The notes under the pieces are model-generated. The model was not told the DNA's origin and did no database searches. It saw nothing but the letters and a program-made list of their open reading frames with translations. This document shows, one piece after another, positions 33,540 to 42,542 of a DNA stretch of 64,000 nucleotides. The stretch lies in assembly GCF_035599575.1 (NCBI RefSeq), contig NZ_CP141179.1, forward strand, positions 3,038,001-3,102,000, written 5' to 3'. A program made the position numbers and the translations under genes. Positions within the stretch are counted from its first letter, which is position 1. Each line of letters starts with the position of its first letter. The DNA comes from Roseovarius sp. Pro17 (GTDB lineage: Bacteria > Pseudomonadota > Alphaproteobacteria > Rhodobacterales > Rhodobacteraceae).

Positions 33540-35222
33540 ATGGCTCAAGATACATCTATGGAGGAATTCGAAGCCCTCCTGAACGAAAGCTTCGAAATGG
33601 ACACGCCCGAAGAGGGCTCAGTCGTCAAAGGCAAGGTCATCGCTGTCGAAGCGGGCCAGGCCATCATCGACGTTGGCTACAAGATGGAAGGCCGCGTCGA
33701 CCTCAAAGAATTCGCAGATCCCGGCGAGCAGCCGAACATCAACGTCGGCGACGAAGTTGAAGTGTTCCTGCGCTCGGCCGAAAACTCGCGTGGCGAGGCT
33801 GTCATCAGCCGTGAAATGGCCCGCCGCGAAGAAGCATGGGACCGTCTGGAAAAGGCATACGCCGCAGAAGAGCGCGTCGAAGGCGCTATCTTTGGCCGCG
33901 TCAAAGGTGGCTTTACCGTCGATCTGGGCGGCGCTGTTGCGTTCCTGCCCGGCAGCCAGGTTGATGTGCGCCCCGTGCGTGACGCTGGCCCGCTGATGGG
34001 CCTTAAGCAGCCGTTCCAGGTTCTGAAAATGGACCGCCGCCGTGGCAACATCGTGGTATCGCGTCGTGCGATCCTCGAAGAGTCCCGCGCCGAGCAGCGC
34101 GCCGAAGTCATCGGCAAGCTGACCGAGGGCGACAATGTCGACGGCGTCGTCAAGAACATCACTGAATACGGCGCATTCGTCGATCTGGGCGGTGTTGACG
34201 GCCTGCTGCACGTCACCGACATGGCATGGCGCCGCGTGAACCACCCGTCCGAGATCCTCGCCATCGGCGAGACGGTCAAGGTGCAAGTCATCAAGATCAA
34301 CAAAGAAACCCACCGTATCAGCCTTGGCATGAAGCAGCTTCAGGAAGATCCGTGGGATATGGTTGCCGCGAAATACCCGCTGGAATCCAGCCATACGGGT
34401 CGCGTCACCAACATCACCGACTACGGTGCATTCGTCGAGCTGGAGCCGGGCGTCGAAGGTCTGGTTCACGTCAGCGAGATGTCCTGGACCAAAAAGAACG
34501 TGCATCCCGGCAAGATCGTGTCCACCTCGCAAGAGGTTGAGGTCATGGTTCTGGAAATCGACCAGGCCAAGCGCCGCGTTTCACTTGGTCTCAAGCAGAC
34601 CATGCGCAACCCGTGGGAAGTGTTTGCAGAAACACACCCCGAGGGCACCGAAGTCGAGGGCGAGGTCAAGAACATCACCGAATTCGGTCTGTTCATCGGC
34701 CTCGAAGGCGAAATCGACGGCATGGTTCACCTCAGCGACATCAGCTGGGACGAGCGTGGCGAGGATGCGATCCAGAACTACCGCAAGGGCGATACCGTTC
34801 AGGCGGTTGTCTCTGAGGTCGACACCGACAAGGAGCGCATTTCGCTCTCGATCAAGAACCTGGGCGGCGACAAGTTCGCCGAGGCGGTCGGCGGCGTAAA
34901 GCGCGGCTCGATCATCACCGTTGAGGTGACCTCGATCGAGGACGGCGGCGTCGAAGTGGAATATGAGGGCATGAAGTCCTTCATCCGCCGCTCCGACCTG
35001 TCGCGTGACCGCGCCGAACAACGCCCCGAGCGTTTCTCGGTCGGTAACAAGGTCGATGTGCGCGTAACCAACGTGGACGCCAAATCGCACCGTCTGGGCC
35101 TGTCGATCAAGGCCCGCGAGATCGCCGAAGAGAAAGAGGCCGTGCAGCAGTATGGCTCGTCCGACTCGGGCGCATCGCTGGGCGATATCCTAGGCGCGGC
35201 GTTGAAGTCCGACGACGACTGA
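33540..35222 (+). CDS. rpsA: 30S ribosomal protein S1
   Basis: The product is 560 residues, the usual length, and contains six S1 RNA-binding repeats. Diagnostic repeats include NITEYGAFVDLGGVDGLLHV, NITDYGAFVELEPGVEGLVHV (two adjoining motifs) and NITEFGLFIGLEGEIDGMVHL. The acidic tail ends AALKSDDD. It recruits mRNA to the 30S subunit. AAAGGA lies upstream of the ATG. A frame extending 65 codons upstream was discarded as non-coding. It follows cmk and ends at a strong terminator. Confidence 0.97.
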   Translation: MAQDTSMEEFEALLNESFEMDTPEEGSVVKGKVIAVEAGQAIIDVGYKMEGRVDLKEFADPGEQPNINVGDEVEVFLRSAENSRGEAVISREMARREEAWDRLEKAYAAEERVEGAIFGRVKGGFTVDLGGAVAFLPGSQVDVRPVRDAGPLMGLKQPFQVLKMDRRRGNIVVSRRAILEESRAEQRAEVIGKLTEGDNVDGVVKNITEYGAFVDLGGVDGLLHVTDMAWRRVNHPSEILAIGETVKVQVIKINKETHRISLGMKQLQEDPWDMVAAKYPLESSHTGRVTNITDYGAFVELEPGVEGLVHVSEMSWTKKNVHPGKIVSTSQEVEVMVLEIDQAKRRVSLGLKQTMRNPWEVFAETHPEGTEVEGEVKNITEFGLFIGLEGEIDGMVHLSDISWDERGEDAIQNYRKGDTVQAVVSEVDTDKERISLSIKNLGGDKFAEAVGGVKRGSIITVEVTSIEDGGVEVEYEGMKSFIRRSDLSRDRAEQRPERFSVGNKVDVRVTNVDAKSHRLGLSIKAREIAEEKEAVQQYGSSDSGASLGDILGAALKSDDD

Positions 35223-35254
35223 TACGCGGGCTTAGGCTTGTGAAAGAAATGGAG

Positions 35255-35287
35255 AAGGCCCCGCATGGAAGTGCGGGGCCTTTTTTT
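35255..35287 (+). terminator. Rho-independent terminator after rpsA
   Basis: AAGGCCCCGCA pairs perfectly with TGCGGGGCCTT (11 bp, 6-base loop) and is followed by five more T residues (seven T in a row in total). It begins 33 bp after the rpsA stop and is a textbook intrinsic terminator. Confidence 0.95.
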
Positions 35288-35594
35288 ATGATAGCGAATA
35301 TCGGTTGTGAGCCCATCTTATCAATATTTTGCAACGCCGCGAATGGCTGCTCTTACGATGGAGGCAAAAACCTTCAACAACTGCCTAGGTTTTGAATGGG
35401 GTTTGTGGCAGCCGGAAACAGGCCGTCTTCCAGCTGCTCCAAAAACGAGCGTTTCTGGCAGGTAAAGCAGTGCTTTCGAACAAGGGTAGCCGCTCACCAT
35501 GGCCCCACCATCCCGCCTCTGCGCATGCGCAGCCGCAGATTGCTTTACCAGAATATACCAAACTATACTGGACAAAATAAAACTGTTATCTATT
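35288..35594. other. Non-coding stretch before the orphan gene
   Basis: This stretch holds no gene I can support. It contains an imperfect hairpin at 35408-35437 (GCAGC-x-GGAA with TTCC-x-GCTGC), a perfect 14-bp palindrome CTGCGCATGCGCAG at 35519-35532, and a promoter-like pair at 35540-35569. Base composition is more AT-rich than in the flanking core genes. A minus-strand open frame here has no ribosome site or recognisable motif. Confidence 0.5.
35540..35569 (+). promoter_or_regulatory. Sigma-70-like promoter for the orphan gene
   Basis: A -35-like TTGCTT (35540-35545) and a -10-like TATACT (35564-35569) are separated by 18 bp, and the predicted transcription start is about 18-20 bases before the ATG at 35595. 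CCAG and CTGG arms flank the -10 region and could be an operator. Confidence 0.45.
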
Positions 35595-36134
35595 ATGAGT
35601 CCTTATGAACCTGTATGGATGAAAGTTATGAACGCTACTGAACGTAAAGAAGCAATTTTGACGATGCTCCCGGACGCTAAACTGCTGCGGCGGCACGCTG
35701 GCAGGTACGAAGTGGAGTTGGACGGCAAACACTGCCTGTTGGTGGTCAATACCGTGCACGGGTCAGTCCAGTTTGCCGCCGATTCTGGCGACGCTGACGC
35801 AAACGTGCCAAGTTTGGACGGTGCAGACTATTGCCTCATGGCAACCGGGAAAGATGTTGATAACTTGTCCGTTTGGCTGGTGCCTGTGCCTCGACTGCTA
35901 GAGCACATCGAGAAGGAGCACGAAAAATGGCTCGCAGAAAAGCCGGGACGCAGCAGAGATAACAAAATGCGCACGGTTAAACCGCTCGACGTGCACTTCG
36001 CCGATTGTAAGTTTGATTTGACGCCAACCATACAAGCCGCTGCTATCACGATGACACCGGAACAGGCTCGCCAAGGCTTGGCTGTACATTTCGGAGTGGA
36101 CCCGTCCAAAATCCGCATAAGCGTTGACGTCTGA
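35595..36134 (+). CDS. Orphan hypothetical protein
   Basis: The product is 179 residues if started at ATG 35595 (MSPYEPVWMKVMNATERKEA); ATG 35619 or 35628 are also possible and no start has a strong ribosome site. I do not recognise the family. The protein looks soluble and mixed alpha/beta, with LLRRHAGRYEVELDGKHCLL-type strands, a charged helix LLEHIEKEHEKWLAEKPGRS and a C-terminal MTPEQARQGLAVHFGVDPSK. No signal peptide or membrane segment is seen. Codon use is less GC-rich than in rpsA or hutD. It has its own promoter-like and terminator-like signals, which suggests an independently acquired single-gene insertion between core genes. Confidence 0.6.
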   Translation: MSPYEPVWMKVMNATERKEAILTMLPDAKLLRRHAGRYEVELDGKHCLLVVNTVHGSVQFAADSGDADANVPSLDGADYCLMATGKDVDNLSVWLVPVPRLLEHIEKEHEKWLAEKPGRSRDNKMRTVKPLDVHFADCKFDLTPTIQAAAITMTPEQARQGLAVHFGVDPSKIRISVDV

Positions 36135-36153
36135 CAGCACGAGGCGCGCCGTT

Positions 36154-36173
36154 GGCACGGCAGTGCCTTTTTT
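36154..36173 (+). terminator. Rho-independent terminator after the orphan gene
   Basis: GGCAC and GTGCC form a 5-bp stem around the loop GGCA, followed by six T residues, 19 bp after the stop codon. It is small but well formed. Confidence 0.65.
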
Positions 36174-36456
36174 CCAGCCCTACTAGCACATCTAGCTGTT
36201 CAGCACCCTTAGCCAAAAATCACCGTTTGTTGAACGGCTTCCCTGAAGCGGACTTTGACGCGGCCGCCGTGGACGGCGGCTTCGTCCCGCATAGCGGACA
36301 CTACACCGGACACACAAGAACGGTCACCCCCGACGCATGAGCCGTCGCGTTTGAGATCAAGCTAATGCACTAAGCCGATCTGGCGCAATGCATTGCGTGC
36401 GGGCGGCACTTAACGCGGGGGGGGGATTGTCGGCGGGCGTCTCAGGGCTATCGGGT
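36174..36456. other. Non-coding stretch after the orphan gene
   Basis: No supported gene. A short open stretch at about 36224-36340 is too short and lacks a ribosome site. The region holds a perfect 14-bp palindrome CGCAATGCATTGCG at 36384-36397 and a run of nine G at 36417-36425. It ends at the HutD gene, which runs in the opposite direction. Confidence 0.5.
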
Positions 36457-36990
36457 TTAGGCCGGGTCCAGACGCGCGCAGAGCACTTCGGCGCTGGGAT
36501 CGACGGTGATCGTCGCCGCACCGCGCAGCAGGGCGCCCTGACCGACCTCCAGCCCCATGCCATCCACCGACGCCGAGCCAGAGACGCAGAACACCGCTAT
36601 TTCACGTGCATCCACCTCATGCGCGCCCGCCTCCAGCGCCGACAGATCGGGGTGTATCATGGCGGGATCGTAGATCACGTTGAACGCGGTGCAGGGTCCG
36701 CCCAATAGCTGGCAGTTCAGCAGCGTGTCGCCGTCAAAGGCTATGGGTGTCATGGGCCGCGCTTCCAGATCGATACCGTCGCCGGTAAGGCGCGTGCCGG
36801 AACCAGAGATCACAACATGCAACCGCGCGAGGCCGGGATAGGTGGAAAAGGCGCAATCCCGCTCGATATTGGCGGCGCTCAGCCACCAAGTGGTCTGGCC
36901 GTCTTGCTGGCCTGATGCCAGTTCCTGCCGTGTGCCAGCGCCGTTGACCCATGGTTTGGTCGGGGTGGTGCGTAGATCGAAAGTTTGCAT
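36457..36990 (-). CDS. HutD/Ves-family protein (DUF886)
   Basis: The product is 177 residues. The N-terminal KPWVNGAGTRQELA and WWLSAANIERDCAFSTYPGLAR match the HutD/Ves cupin family. HutD proteins accompany histidine-utilisation genes in some bacteria, where they are thought to act as a governor, but no hut genes are visible here. CCGGAGCC supplies a ribosome site 8 bases before the ATG. It lies 55 bp downstream of soeC on the same strand and may be read through from the sulfonate operon. Function here is unknown. Confidence 0.78.
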   Translation of the reverse strand: MQTFDLRTTPTKPWVNGAGTRQELASGQQDGQTTWWLSAANIERDCAFSTYPGLARLHVVISGSGTRLTGDGIDLEARPMTPIAFDGDTLLNCQLLGGPCTAFNVIYDPAMIHPDLSALEAGAHEVDAREIAVFCVSGSASVDGMGLEVGQGALLRGAATITVDPSAEVLCARLDPA

Positions 36991-37010
36991 GTCTTGGCTC
37001 CGGACGGATG

Positions 37011-37026
37011 AGAGTATTTCTGGAAC
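37011..37026 (-). repeat. Dispersed intergenic AAATACTC motif
   Basis: On the minus strand GTTCCAGAAATACTCT lies between soeC and the HutD-like gene, about 20 bp upstream of the latter. It shares its core with the copies at 20542 and 27293. Confidence 0.45.
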
Positions 37027-37045
37027 GACGAAAGTCTGGGCGCGC

Positions 37046-37924
37046 TCAGGCTGTTCGTTTGCCGTAATAGAGTCCGACGACGTGTTCGGCCTCGGCAAAG
37101 AAAAGCCAGCGGGATGCCGTGACCCCCAAGACATGGCTTAGCACGGCAAGCGCGGCTGTGACATGCCCCCCCGGCAGGCCAAGCAACAATATGGGCAGGA
37201 CATAGCCGACGGCAAAGGCGATTGTGCGCAGTTTTTGCGCGTGGCGGCGGCCAACGACGTAGACGAATTCGCGCAGGAGGTAGTTGGTGCCGGTGTGGGG
37301 CGGCTCGAACGCGCGAGGCGTGCCGATATGGCCAAGGCCCGTCGCTGTGCTGAGGTTAGTGCCCGAGCGGGCCAGCGCGCTGTCACCGCGCAGCCACCAT
37401 GCAATCTGGATGATCGCGGCGATGGGCAGCAGGATCAGCGCCAAGGTGATCTGCCCGGCCAACAATGCGCCCCCTGCCAGCGATATGGCAAAGAAAAGCG
37501 CCGGAGTGAGCCAAGTGCGCCAGCGCGGGACGGTCTTCATCTGGGCATAGATCATCGAGGTGGTCAGCGTCACGCCAAGGCAGAGGGCCGCGCCCAGCCA
37601 GCCGAGGGGCACCCAGCGCTGATCAAAGAACACAAGGCCCGCGCCGTAGAGCGCCATGAGGATGAGCGCCGCGACCGCCGCGCAGCCTTCGCGGCTGAGC
37701 CAGCTGGTGCGCCATTGGCTGAACGCCTTGAGCGCGCGTTCTGGGTGGCCGAGGTGGCAGGTGGATGCCATGAGGCCGCCCACCGCGAGGATGTAGGCGA
37801 TGGCAAAGAAGGCAAAAGCGCTCCATCCGGTGACGCCGGGTAGGCCGAGACCAAGCCAGAACAGCAGGCCAAAGCCGAGACCGGAGAGCGTGGTAAAGAC
37901 GATGACGGACGGGGCGGGATGCAT
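37046..37924 (-). CDS. soeC: Sulfite dehydrogenase membrane anchor (SoeC, DmsC-type)
   Basis: The product is 292 residues with about eight transmembrane helices, matching the DmsC/NrfD-type anchor family (MHPAPSVIVFTTLSGLGFGL, STCHLGHPERALKAFSQWRTSW split over two loops, and LREFVYVVGRRHAQKLR). It would anchor SoeAB to the cytoplasmic face of the inner membrane and pass electrons to quinone. The start codon is one base after the soeB stop. The order soeA-soeB-soeC behind xsc supports sulfite dehydrogenase over DMSO reductase. Confidence 0.85.
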   Translation of the reverse strand: MHPAPSVIVFTTLSGLGFGLLFWLGLGLPGVTGWSAFAFFAIAYILAVGGLMASTCHLGHPERALKAFSQWRTSWLSREGCAAVAALILMALYGAGLVFFDQRWVPLGWLGAALCLGVTLTTSMIYAQMKTVPRWRTWLTPALFFAISLAGGALLAGQITLALILLPIAAIIQIAWWLRGDSALARSGTNLSTATGLGHIGTPRAFEPPHTGTNYLLREFVYVVGRRHAQKLRTIAFAVGYVLPILLLGLPGGHVTAALAVLSHVLGVTASRWLFFAEAEHVVGLYYGKRTA

Positions 37925-37925
37925 G

Positions 37926-38681
37926 TCAGACCTTGGATAGCGCGCGGTCGAGCCAAGCGACAAAGCCACGCGGCTCTTCGGCGACCGTGTCGAGGAACGG
38001 GGCGAGTATGTCGGTCTGTTGCGGCTGGTCCAACTGGTCGCGAGGGCGCGGTGGCAGGTATTTATTGACCGGCTTGGTGCCTTGCTCGGGCATCAGATCA
38101 AAGCCGCCACGCTCGGCCGTGAGTTGGCTGACATGGCTGTCGGGGTCGGCGAAGTCGCCGAAATGGCGCGCGCCGGCAGGACAGGTGCGCACACAGACGG
38201 GAACGCGGTCCGCCTCGGGCAGGTTTTCGTTATAGATGCGATCAACGCAGAGGGTGCATTTCTTCATCACGCCCTCTGCTGCGTCCATCTCGCGCGCGCC
38301 GTAAGGGCAGGCCCACGCACAGAGGCCGCAGCCGATGCAATCGCTCTCATTGACCAAAACGATGCCGTCCTCTTCGCGTTTGTAGCTGGCGCCGGTGGGG
38401 CAGACGGTCACGCACGGCGCATCCTCGCAATGCAGGCACGATTTGGGAAAGTGGACCAGCTGGGCGGCACCGTGATCGGGCTGCACCTCGTAACTGTGCA
38501 CGCGGTTGAGGAACGTGCCGGTGGGGTCCTCGCCATAGGGGCGTTGATCGCTGAGGGGGGCACCATAGTTTTCGGTGTTCCACCCCTTGCAAGAGATGAC
38601 GCAGGCATGACAGCCAACGCAGGTGTCGAGGTCGATCACAAGGCCCAGTTTGCGCTGCGTTGTGCCGGGGAGGTTGGTCAT
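37926..38681 (-). CDS. soeB: Sulfite dehydrogenase iron-sulfur subunit (SoeB, DmsB-type)
   Basis: The product is 251 residues with four [4Fe-4S] cysteine sets: CVGCHACVISC (21-31), CLHCEDAPCVTVCP, CIGCGLCAWACP, and CTLC with CVRTCP. This is the DmsB/PhsB/NrfC family electron-transfer subunit. It would carry electrons from SoeA to SoeC. The start ATG overlaps the soeA stop as ATGA, so I prefer it to the ATG five codons upstream. No Tat signal is present, in line with a cytoplasmic complex. Confidence 0.87.
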   Translation of the reverse strand: MTNLPGTTQRKLGLVIDLDTCVGCHACVISCKGWNTENYGAPLSDQRPYGEDPTGTFLNRVHSYEVQPDHGAAQLVHFPKSCLHCEDAPCVTVCPTGASYKREEDGIVLVNESDCIGCGLCAWACPYGAREMDAAEGVMKKCTLCVDRIYNENLPEADRVPVCVRTCPAGARHFGDFADPDSHVSQLTAERGGFDLMPEQGTKPVNKYLPPRPRDQLDQPQQTDILAPFLDTVAEEPRGFVAWLDRALSKV

Positions 38682-41506
38682 TTGCCCACTTTCCATGTCA
38701 ACTCATCCGGCCCCTGCCCCACTGGCGAAGCGATGCGCGGCAGCACCGGATGGGCCTCATCCGGGGCGCGCACCTTTTCGATCTTTACGCGCAAATCGAA
38801 CCATGCGGCCTGACCCGTGACCGGGTCGGAATTGGCCCAACGCAGTCCATCCCCACGCGGGGGCAACAGCTCGTGAATGAGGTGGTTCAGCAGAAAGCCT
38901 TTGGTCGTCTCTGGCGCGCCATCTTTCAGCGCCCACGCGCCCTTGCGTTTGCCGATGGCGTTCCATGTCCAGACAGTATGCGGGTTAAGCGCCGCCATAT
39001 GCGCGACCGGCACGGTGATCTCGCCATGGGCCGAGGTGACGCGCGCCCAGTCGCCATCAGAAAATCCGTGCTGCTGGAACAGCTGTGTGGGCAGATAGAG
39101 CGGGTTATACCCGTGGATCTGGCGCAGCCATGCATTCTGGCCGCCCCAGCTATGATACATCGCCATGGGCCGCTGGGTCAGGGCGTGGATCGGATATTCC
39201 TCACCGTCGACATGGCCGTCCTCCAGCGCGGGATACCAGATCGGCAGCGGGTCCAGCGTGGCCTTGATCCGCTCGCGCAGGTGATCGGGCGGCTGACGTT
39301 CGCCATGCCCTTCAGCGGCCAGTTGGAAGCGGCGCAAAGGCTCGGCATAGAGATCAAAGATATAGGGCTGCGGGCTGTCAAAGATGCCGATGCCAACGGC
39401 CCAATCCTGATAGGCCATGTTCCATGGTTTGTAGTATTGCGCATCCTCGGGGATGTGCTGGACGCAAAAGCCACCATTCTTGATATAGCTGTCCAGCTGC
39501 GCCTCGTTTGGGGCGCCGCGCCCATGGGTCAGACCATGCTTGCCCATCCGCCAGCCGGCAAGCGGGCCGATGCCCGGCTTGCGCTGGTGATTGGTGATGT
39601 AGTCGGCGTAGTCGGCGTATTTCTGGCCGCCATCTTCGGTCACAAAACCCGGTAGATTCAGCCGCGCGCCCAACTCGCAGAGCGCGGATTGAAAGCCGCG
39701 CACGTCGCGGTCCGGCTGCACGACCGGCCAGCGGATGGCATCTGCGGCCGCATTAGGCTCGCTGATGGGGCGGTCAAGAAGGGAGATGCAATCGTAGCGT
39801 TCCAGATAGGTCGTATCTGGCAGAATGAGGTCAGCATAGGCAACCATTTCGCTGCTGTAGGCGTCGGAATAGATGATGCGGGGGATGACGTAGTCGCCGT
39901 TCTCATCAGTGTCAGTCAGCATTTCCATCACGCCGCCGGTGTTCATCGACGAATTCCACGACATGTTCGCCATATACATGAACAGCGTGTCGATCTTGTA
40001 GGGATCGCCAGCATGGGCGTTCGAGATCACCATATGCATCAACCCATGCGCGCTGAGCGGGTTTTCCCAGGTAAACGCCTTGTCGATGCGCGCAGGTGAT
40101 CCATCGGCTTTGAGACAAAGATCATCCGGTCCTGTGACGTAGCCCAAGTGCGGGCCATCCAACGGCTTACCGGGGGCGCTGTTGCTATGCGGCCTTGGAT
40201 GGGCACTGACCGGTTTGGGGTATGGCGGCTTGAAGCGCATCCCGCCGGGCACTTCGACTGTGCCGAGGATGATTTGCAGCACATGCAGCGCGCGGCAGGT
40301 CTGAAACCCGTTGGAATGGGCGGAAATACCGCGCATCGCGTGAAAACTGACGGGGCGGCCCGTCATGGTCTGGTGCGTCTCGCCGCGAAAATCGGTCCAT
40401 TCGCGGTCCAGCGTGAACGCCTCGTCAAAGGCGACGCGGGCCAGTTCGGCGGCGATGTTTCTGATCTTTTGCACAGTCAGCCCGCAACGTTCGGCCACAG
40501 CCTCGGGCGCGTACTTCTTGTCGAGGTAGCGCTCGGCCATTAGGTGCATGACCGGGCGGTGCGTGATGCCAGCCGCGCGATGGGTGGCGTGCAGATCGGG
40601 GCGGATGCCGGGTTTGTCGAACGCCGCCAGCTTGCCCGTATTGCGGTCAATAACCAGCGGTTTATCGTCACCATCGCGCAGGAACAGCCCATGTTCGGGC
40701 GATTTCGGATCGCTATTCACCAGCACCGGCGCGTTGGTGTAGCGCGCGAGGTAATCGACGTCGATCCGGCCCGCCTTCATCAACTCATGAACCAGCGCCA
40801 AGATAAAAAGGCCGTCGGTGCCGGGCGTAATGCCGACCCAATCGTCGGCGATCGCGTTATAGCCGGTGCGGATGGGATTGACTCCGATCACCCGTGCGCC
40901 GCGCGCCTTCAGCTTGCCGATCCCCATCTTGATCGGGTTGCTGTCATGGTCCTCGGCGACGCCGAACAACATGAACAGCTTGGTGTGATCCCAGTCGGGG
41001 GTGCCAAATTCCCAGAACGCGCCGCCCATCGTATAGATGCCAGCAGCCGCCATGTTGACCGAGCAAAAGCCGCCATGCGCCGCGTAGTTCGGCGTGCCGA
41101 AATTCTGCGCCCAGTAGCTGGTAAAGCTCTGAGACTGGTCGCGGCCTGTAAAGAAGGCCAGCTTCTCCGGCGCCGTTTCGCGCAGAGGGGCCAGCCACTC
41201 GGTCGCCAGCGACAGCGCCTCGTCCCAGCTGATCTCTTCGAATTCGCCCGATCCTCGCGGACCAACGCGCTTGAGCGGCGCGCGCAGGCGCGAGGGCGCA
41301 TTGTGCTGCATGATGCCCGCGCTGCCCTTGGCACACAGGACGCCCTTGTTCACCGGGTGATCGCGGTTGCCCTCGATGTAGGCGACCTTTCCATCCTTCA
41401 TATGCACGTCGATGCCGCAGCGGCAGGCGCACATGTAGCAGGTCGTCTTGCGCACCTCGTCCGAAACGCGGGGCGAAAGGTCCAGATCGGGCTGTCTATG
41501 CGGCAA
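38678..41506 (-). CDS. soeA: Sulfite dehydrogenase molybdopterin subunit (SoeA)
   Basis: The product is 942 residues of the DMSO-reductase family. The N-terminal [4Fe-4S] site is Cys23, Cys26, Cys30 and Cys58 (CYMCACRC, VLCAKG). Bis-MGD contacts include AFFTGRDQSQS, NFGTPNYAAHGGFCSVNM and GVNPIRTGYN. No twin-arginine signal is present, so it stays in the cytoplasm, as known for SoeABC. It starts with TTG, supported by GGAAGG 8 bases upstream, and overlaps ackA by 11 bp. Position behind xsc argues that it oxidises sulfite released from sulfoacetaldehyde to sulfate. A related polysulfide or thiosulfate role is less likely. Confidence 0.83.
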   Translation of the reverse strand: MPHRQPDLDLSPRVSDEVRKTTCYMCACRCGIDVHMKDGKVAYIEGNRDHPVNKGVLCAKGSAGIMQHNAPSRLRAPLKRVGPRGSGEFEEISWDEALSLATEWLAPLRETAPEKLAFFTGRDQSQSFTSYWAQNFGTPNYAAHGGFCSVNMAAAGIYTMGGAFWEFGTPDWDHTKLFMLFGVAEDHDSNPIKMGIGKLKARGARVIGVNPIRTGYNAIADDWVGITPGTDGLFILALVHELMKAGRIDVDYLARYTNAPVLVNSDPKSPEHGLFLRDGDDKPLVIDRNTGKLAAFDKPGIRPDLHATHRAAGITHRPVMHLMAERYLDKKYAPEAVAERCGLTVQKIRNIAAELARVAFDEAFTLDREWTDFRGETHQTMTGRPVSFHAMRGISAHSNGFQTCRALHVLQIILGTVEVPGGMRFKPPYPKPVSAHPRPHSNSAPGKPLDGPHLGYVTGPDDLCLKADGSPARIDKAFTWENPLSAHGLMHMVISNAHAGDPYKIDTLFMYMANMSWNSSMNTGGVMEMLTDTDENGDYVIPRIIYSDAYSSEMVAYADLILPDTTYLERYDCISLLDRPISEPNAAADAIRWPVVQPDRDVRGFQSALCELGARLNLPGFVTEDGGQKYADYADYITNHQRKPGIGPLAGWRMGKHGLTHGRGAPNEAQLDSYIKNGGFCVQHIPEDAQYYKPWNMAYQDWAVGIGIFDSPQPYIFDLYAEPLRRFQLAAEGHGERQPPDHLRERIKATLDPLPIWYPALEDGHVDGEEYPIHALTQRPMAMYHSWGGQNAWLRQIHGYNPLYLPTQLFQQHGFSDGDWARVTSAHGEITVPVAHMAALNPHTVWTWNAIGKRKGAWALKDGAPETTKGFLLNHLIHELLPPRGDGLRWANSDPVTGQAAWFDLRVKIEKVRAPDEAHPVLPRIASPVGQGPDELTWKVGK

Positions 41507-42542
41507 AGTCTGGGCCTTCCATCAGATTGGATGCCTCCCGCGCGATGAAGGCTTCTTCTTGCGCGGGCACGATGTGAACGGGAACGTCTCCTGCCCAAGC
41601 CAATTTAAGCAGAATATCGTTCCGGATGTCACGTGCGTTCTCGCCGATACCACCGGTAAAGGCGATGGCGTCGACTCCCCCCATCGCTGCGATCATCGAG
41701 CCTGCGTGCCGTGCGGCCCAGTAGCAGAAATGCCGGATTGCCCAGTGCGCACCGGGCGTATCCGACGCCTCCAAAGCGCGCATGTCAAAACTTTCGCCCG
41801 ACAGCCCCAGCAGGCCGGAGGCATGCGTCAGCAGGGACTCGGCGGCGTCGACGCCCATGCGCCGGGCCAGTTCCAACACGGCGGCAGGATCCATGTCACC
41901 GCTGCGCGTGCCCATCGTCAGGCCGGCATTGGGCGAATAGCCCATGGTTGTGGCGACCGAGCGGCCATCCTTTATCGCGCAGATCGACGCGCCATTGCCG
42001 AGGTGAAAGGCAAGCAAGCGGCGCGGCAGCGGCTGGCCGGTCTGTTGCGGTAGTGCCTCGACCAGCGCTGCATAGCTGATGCCGTGAAATCCGTAGCGCC
42101 GCAGGCCTTGGGTTTCCACCACATCGGGCAGCGCATAGCGCACCGCGACCTCGGGTATGCTGGCATGAAAGGCGGTATCAAAACTGGCAAATTGCGGCAG
42201 GTCGGGCGCCGCCAGCGCAATGCGGTCGATCACCTCCAGGTGGTGCGGATTATGCAGCGGCGCCAGCGGGATGCAGGCGACGATCTGAGCGCGCAGATCG
42301 GACGTGATGCGGGCAGTTTCGCTGAGGTCCGGACCGCCATGCACAACGCGGTGCGCGGCTGCGGCAAAGCGGTTCAGCCCGTAACCCTGCCCGGCCAGCG
42401 CCGCCATCACCGTGCCCAGCGCCGCGCCGTGATCCGGCACCGCGTCCGCCCCGGCGCGCGCCACTTCGCGCCCATCCTCGAACACCGCTACCTTGATCGT
42501 AGACGATCCGGCATTGAGGACGAGGATAGCGCGCGGACTCAT
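41496..42542 (-). CDS. ackA: Acetate kinase
   Basis: The product is 348 residues, about 50 shorter than the usual ~400. The family motifs are present: LVLNAGSSTIKVAVF, AAHRVVHGG, FDTAFHASIP, HLGNGASICA and FTGGIGENAR. It would convert acetyl phosphate and ADP to acetate and ATP. The gene overlaps xsc by ATGA, so it receives the acetyl phosphate made by Xsc. Many other xsc operons carry phosphotransacetylase (pta) at this place, so an acetate kinase here means ATP and acetate are the direct products. Confidence 0.92.
   Translation of the reverse strand: MSPRAILVLNAGSSTIKVAVFEDGREVARAGADAVPDHGAALGTVMAALAGQGYGLNRFAAAAHRVVHGGPDLSETARITSDLRAQIVACIPLAPLHNPHHLEVIDRIALAAPDLPQFASFDTAFHASIPEVAVRYALPDVVETQGLRRYGFHGISYAALVEALPQQTGQPLPRRLLAFHLGNGASICAIKDGRSVATTMGYSPNAGLTMGTRSGDMDPAAVLELARRMGVDAAESLLTHASGLLGLSGESFDMRALEASDTPGAHWAIRHFCYWAARHAGSMIAAMGGVDAIAFTGGIGENARDIRNDILLKLAWAGDVPVHIVPAQEEAFIAREASNLMEGPDFAA

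Noticed and set aside
35321..35575. Minus-strand 84-codon open frame
   Set aside because: No ribosome site or recognisable motif, and it overlaps promoter-like signals of the orphan gene.
36417..36425. Run of nine G as a phase-variation tract
   Set aside because: It is not inside or close upstream of a start codon, so slippage would not switch a gene.
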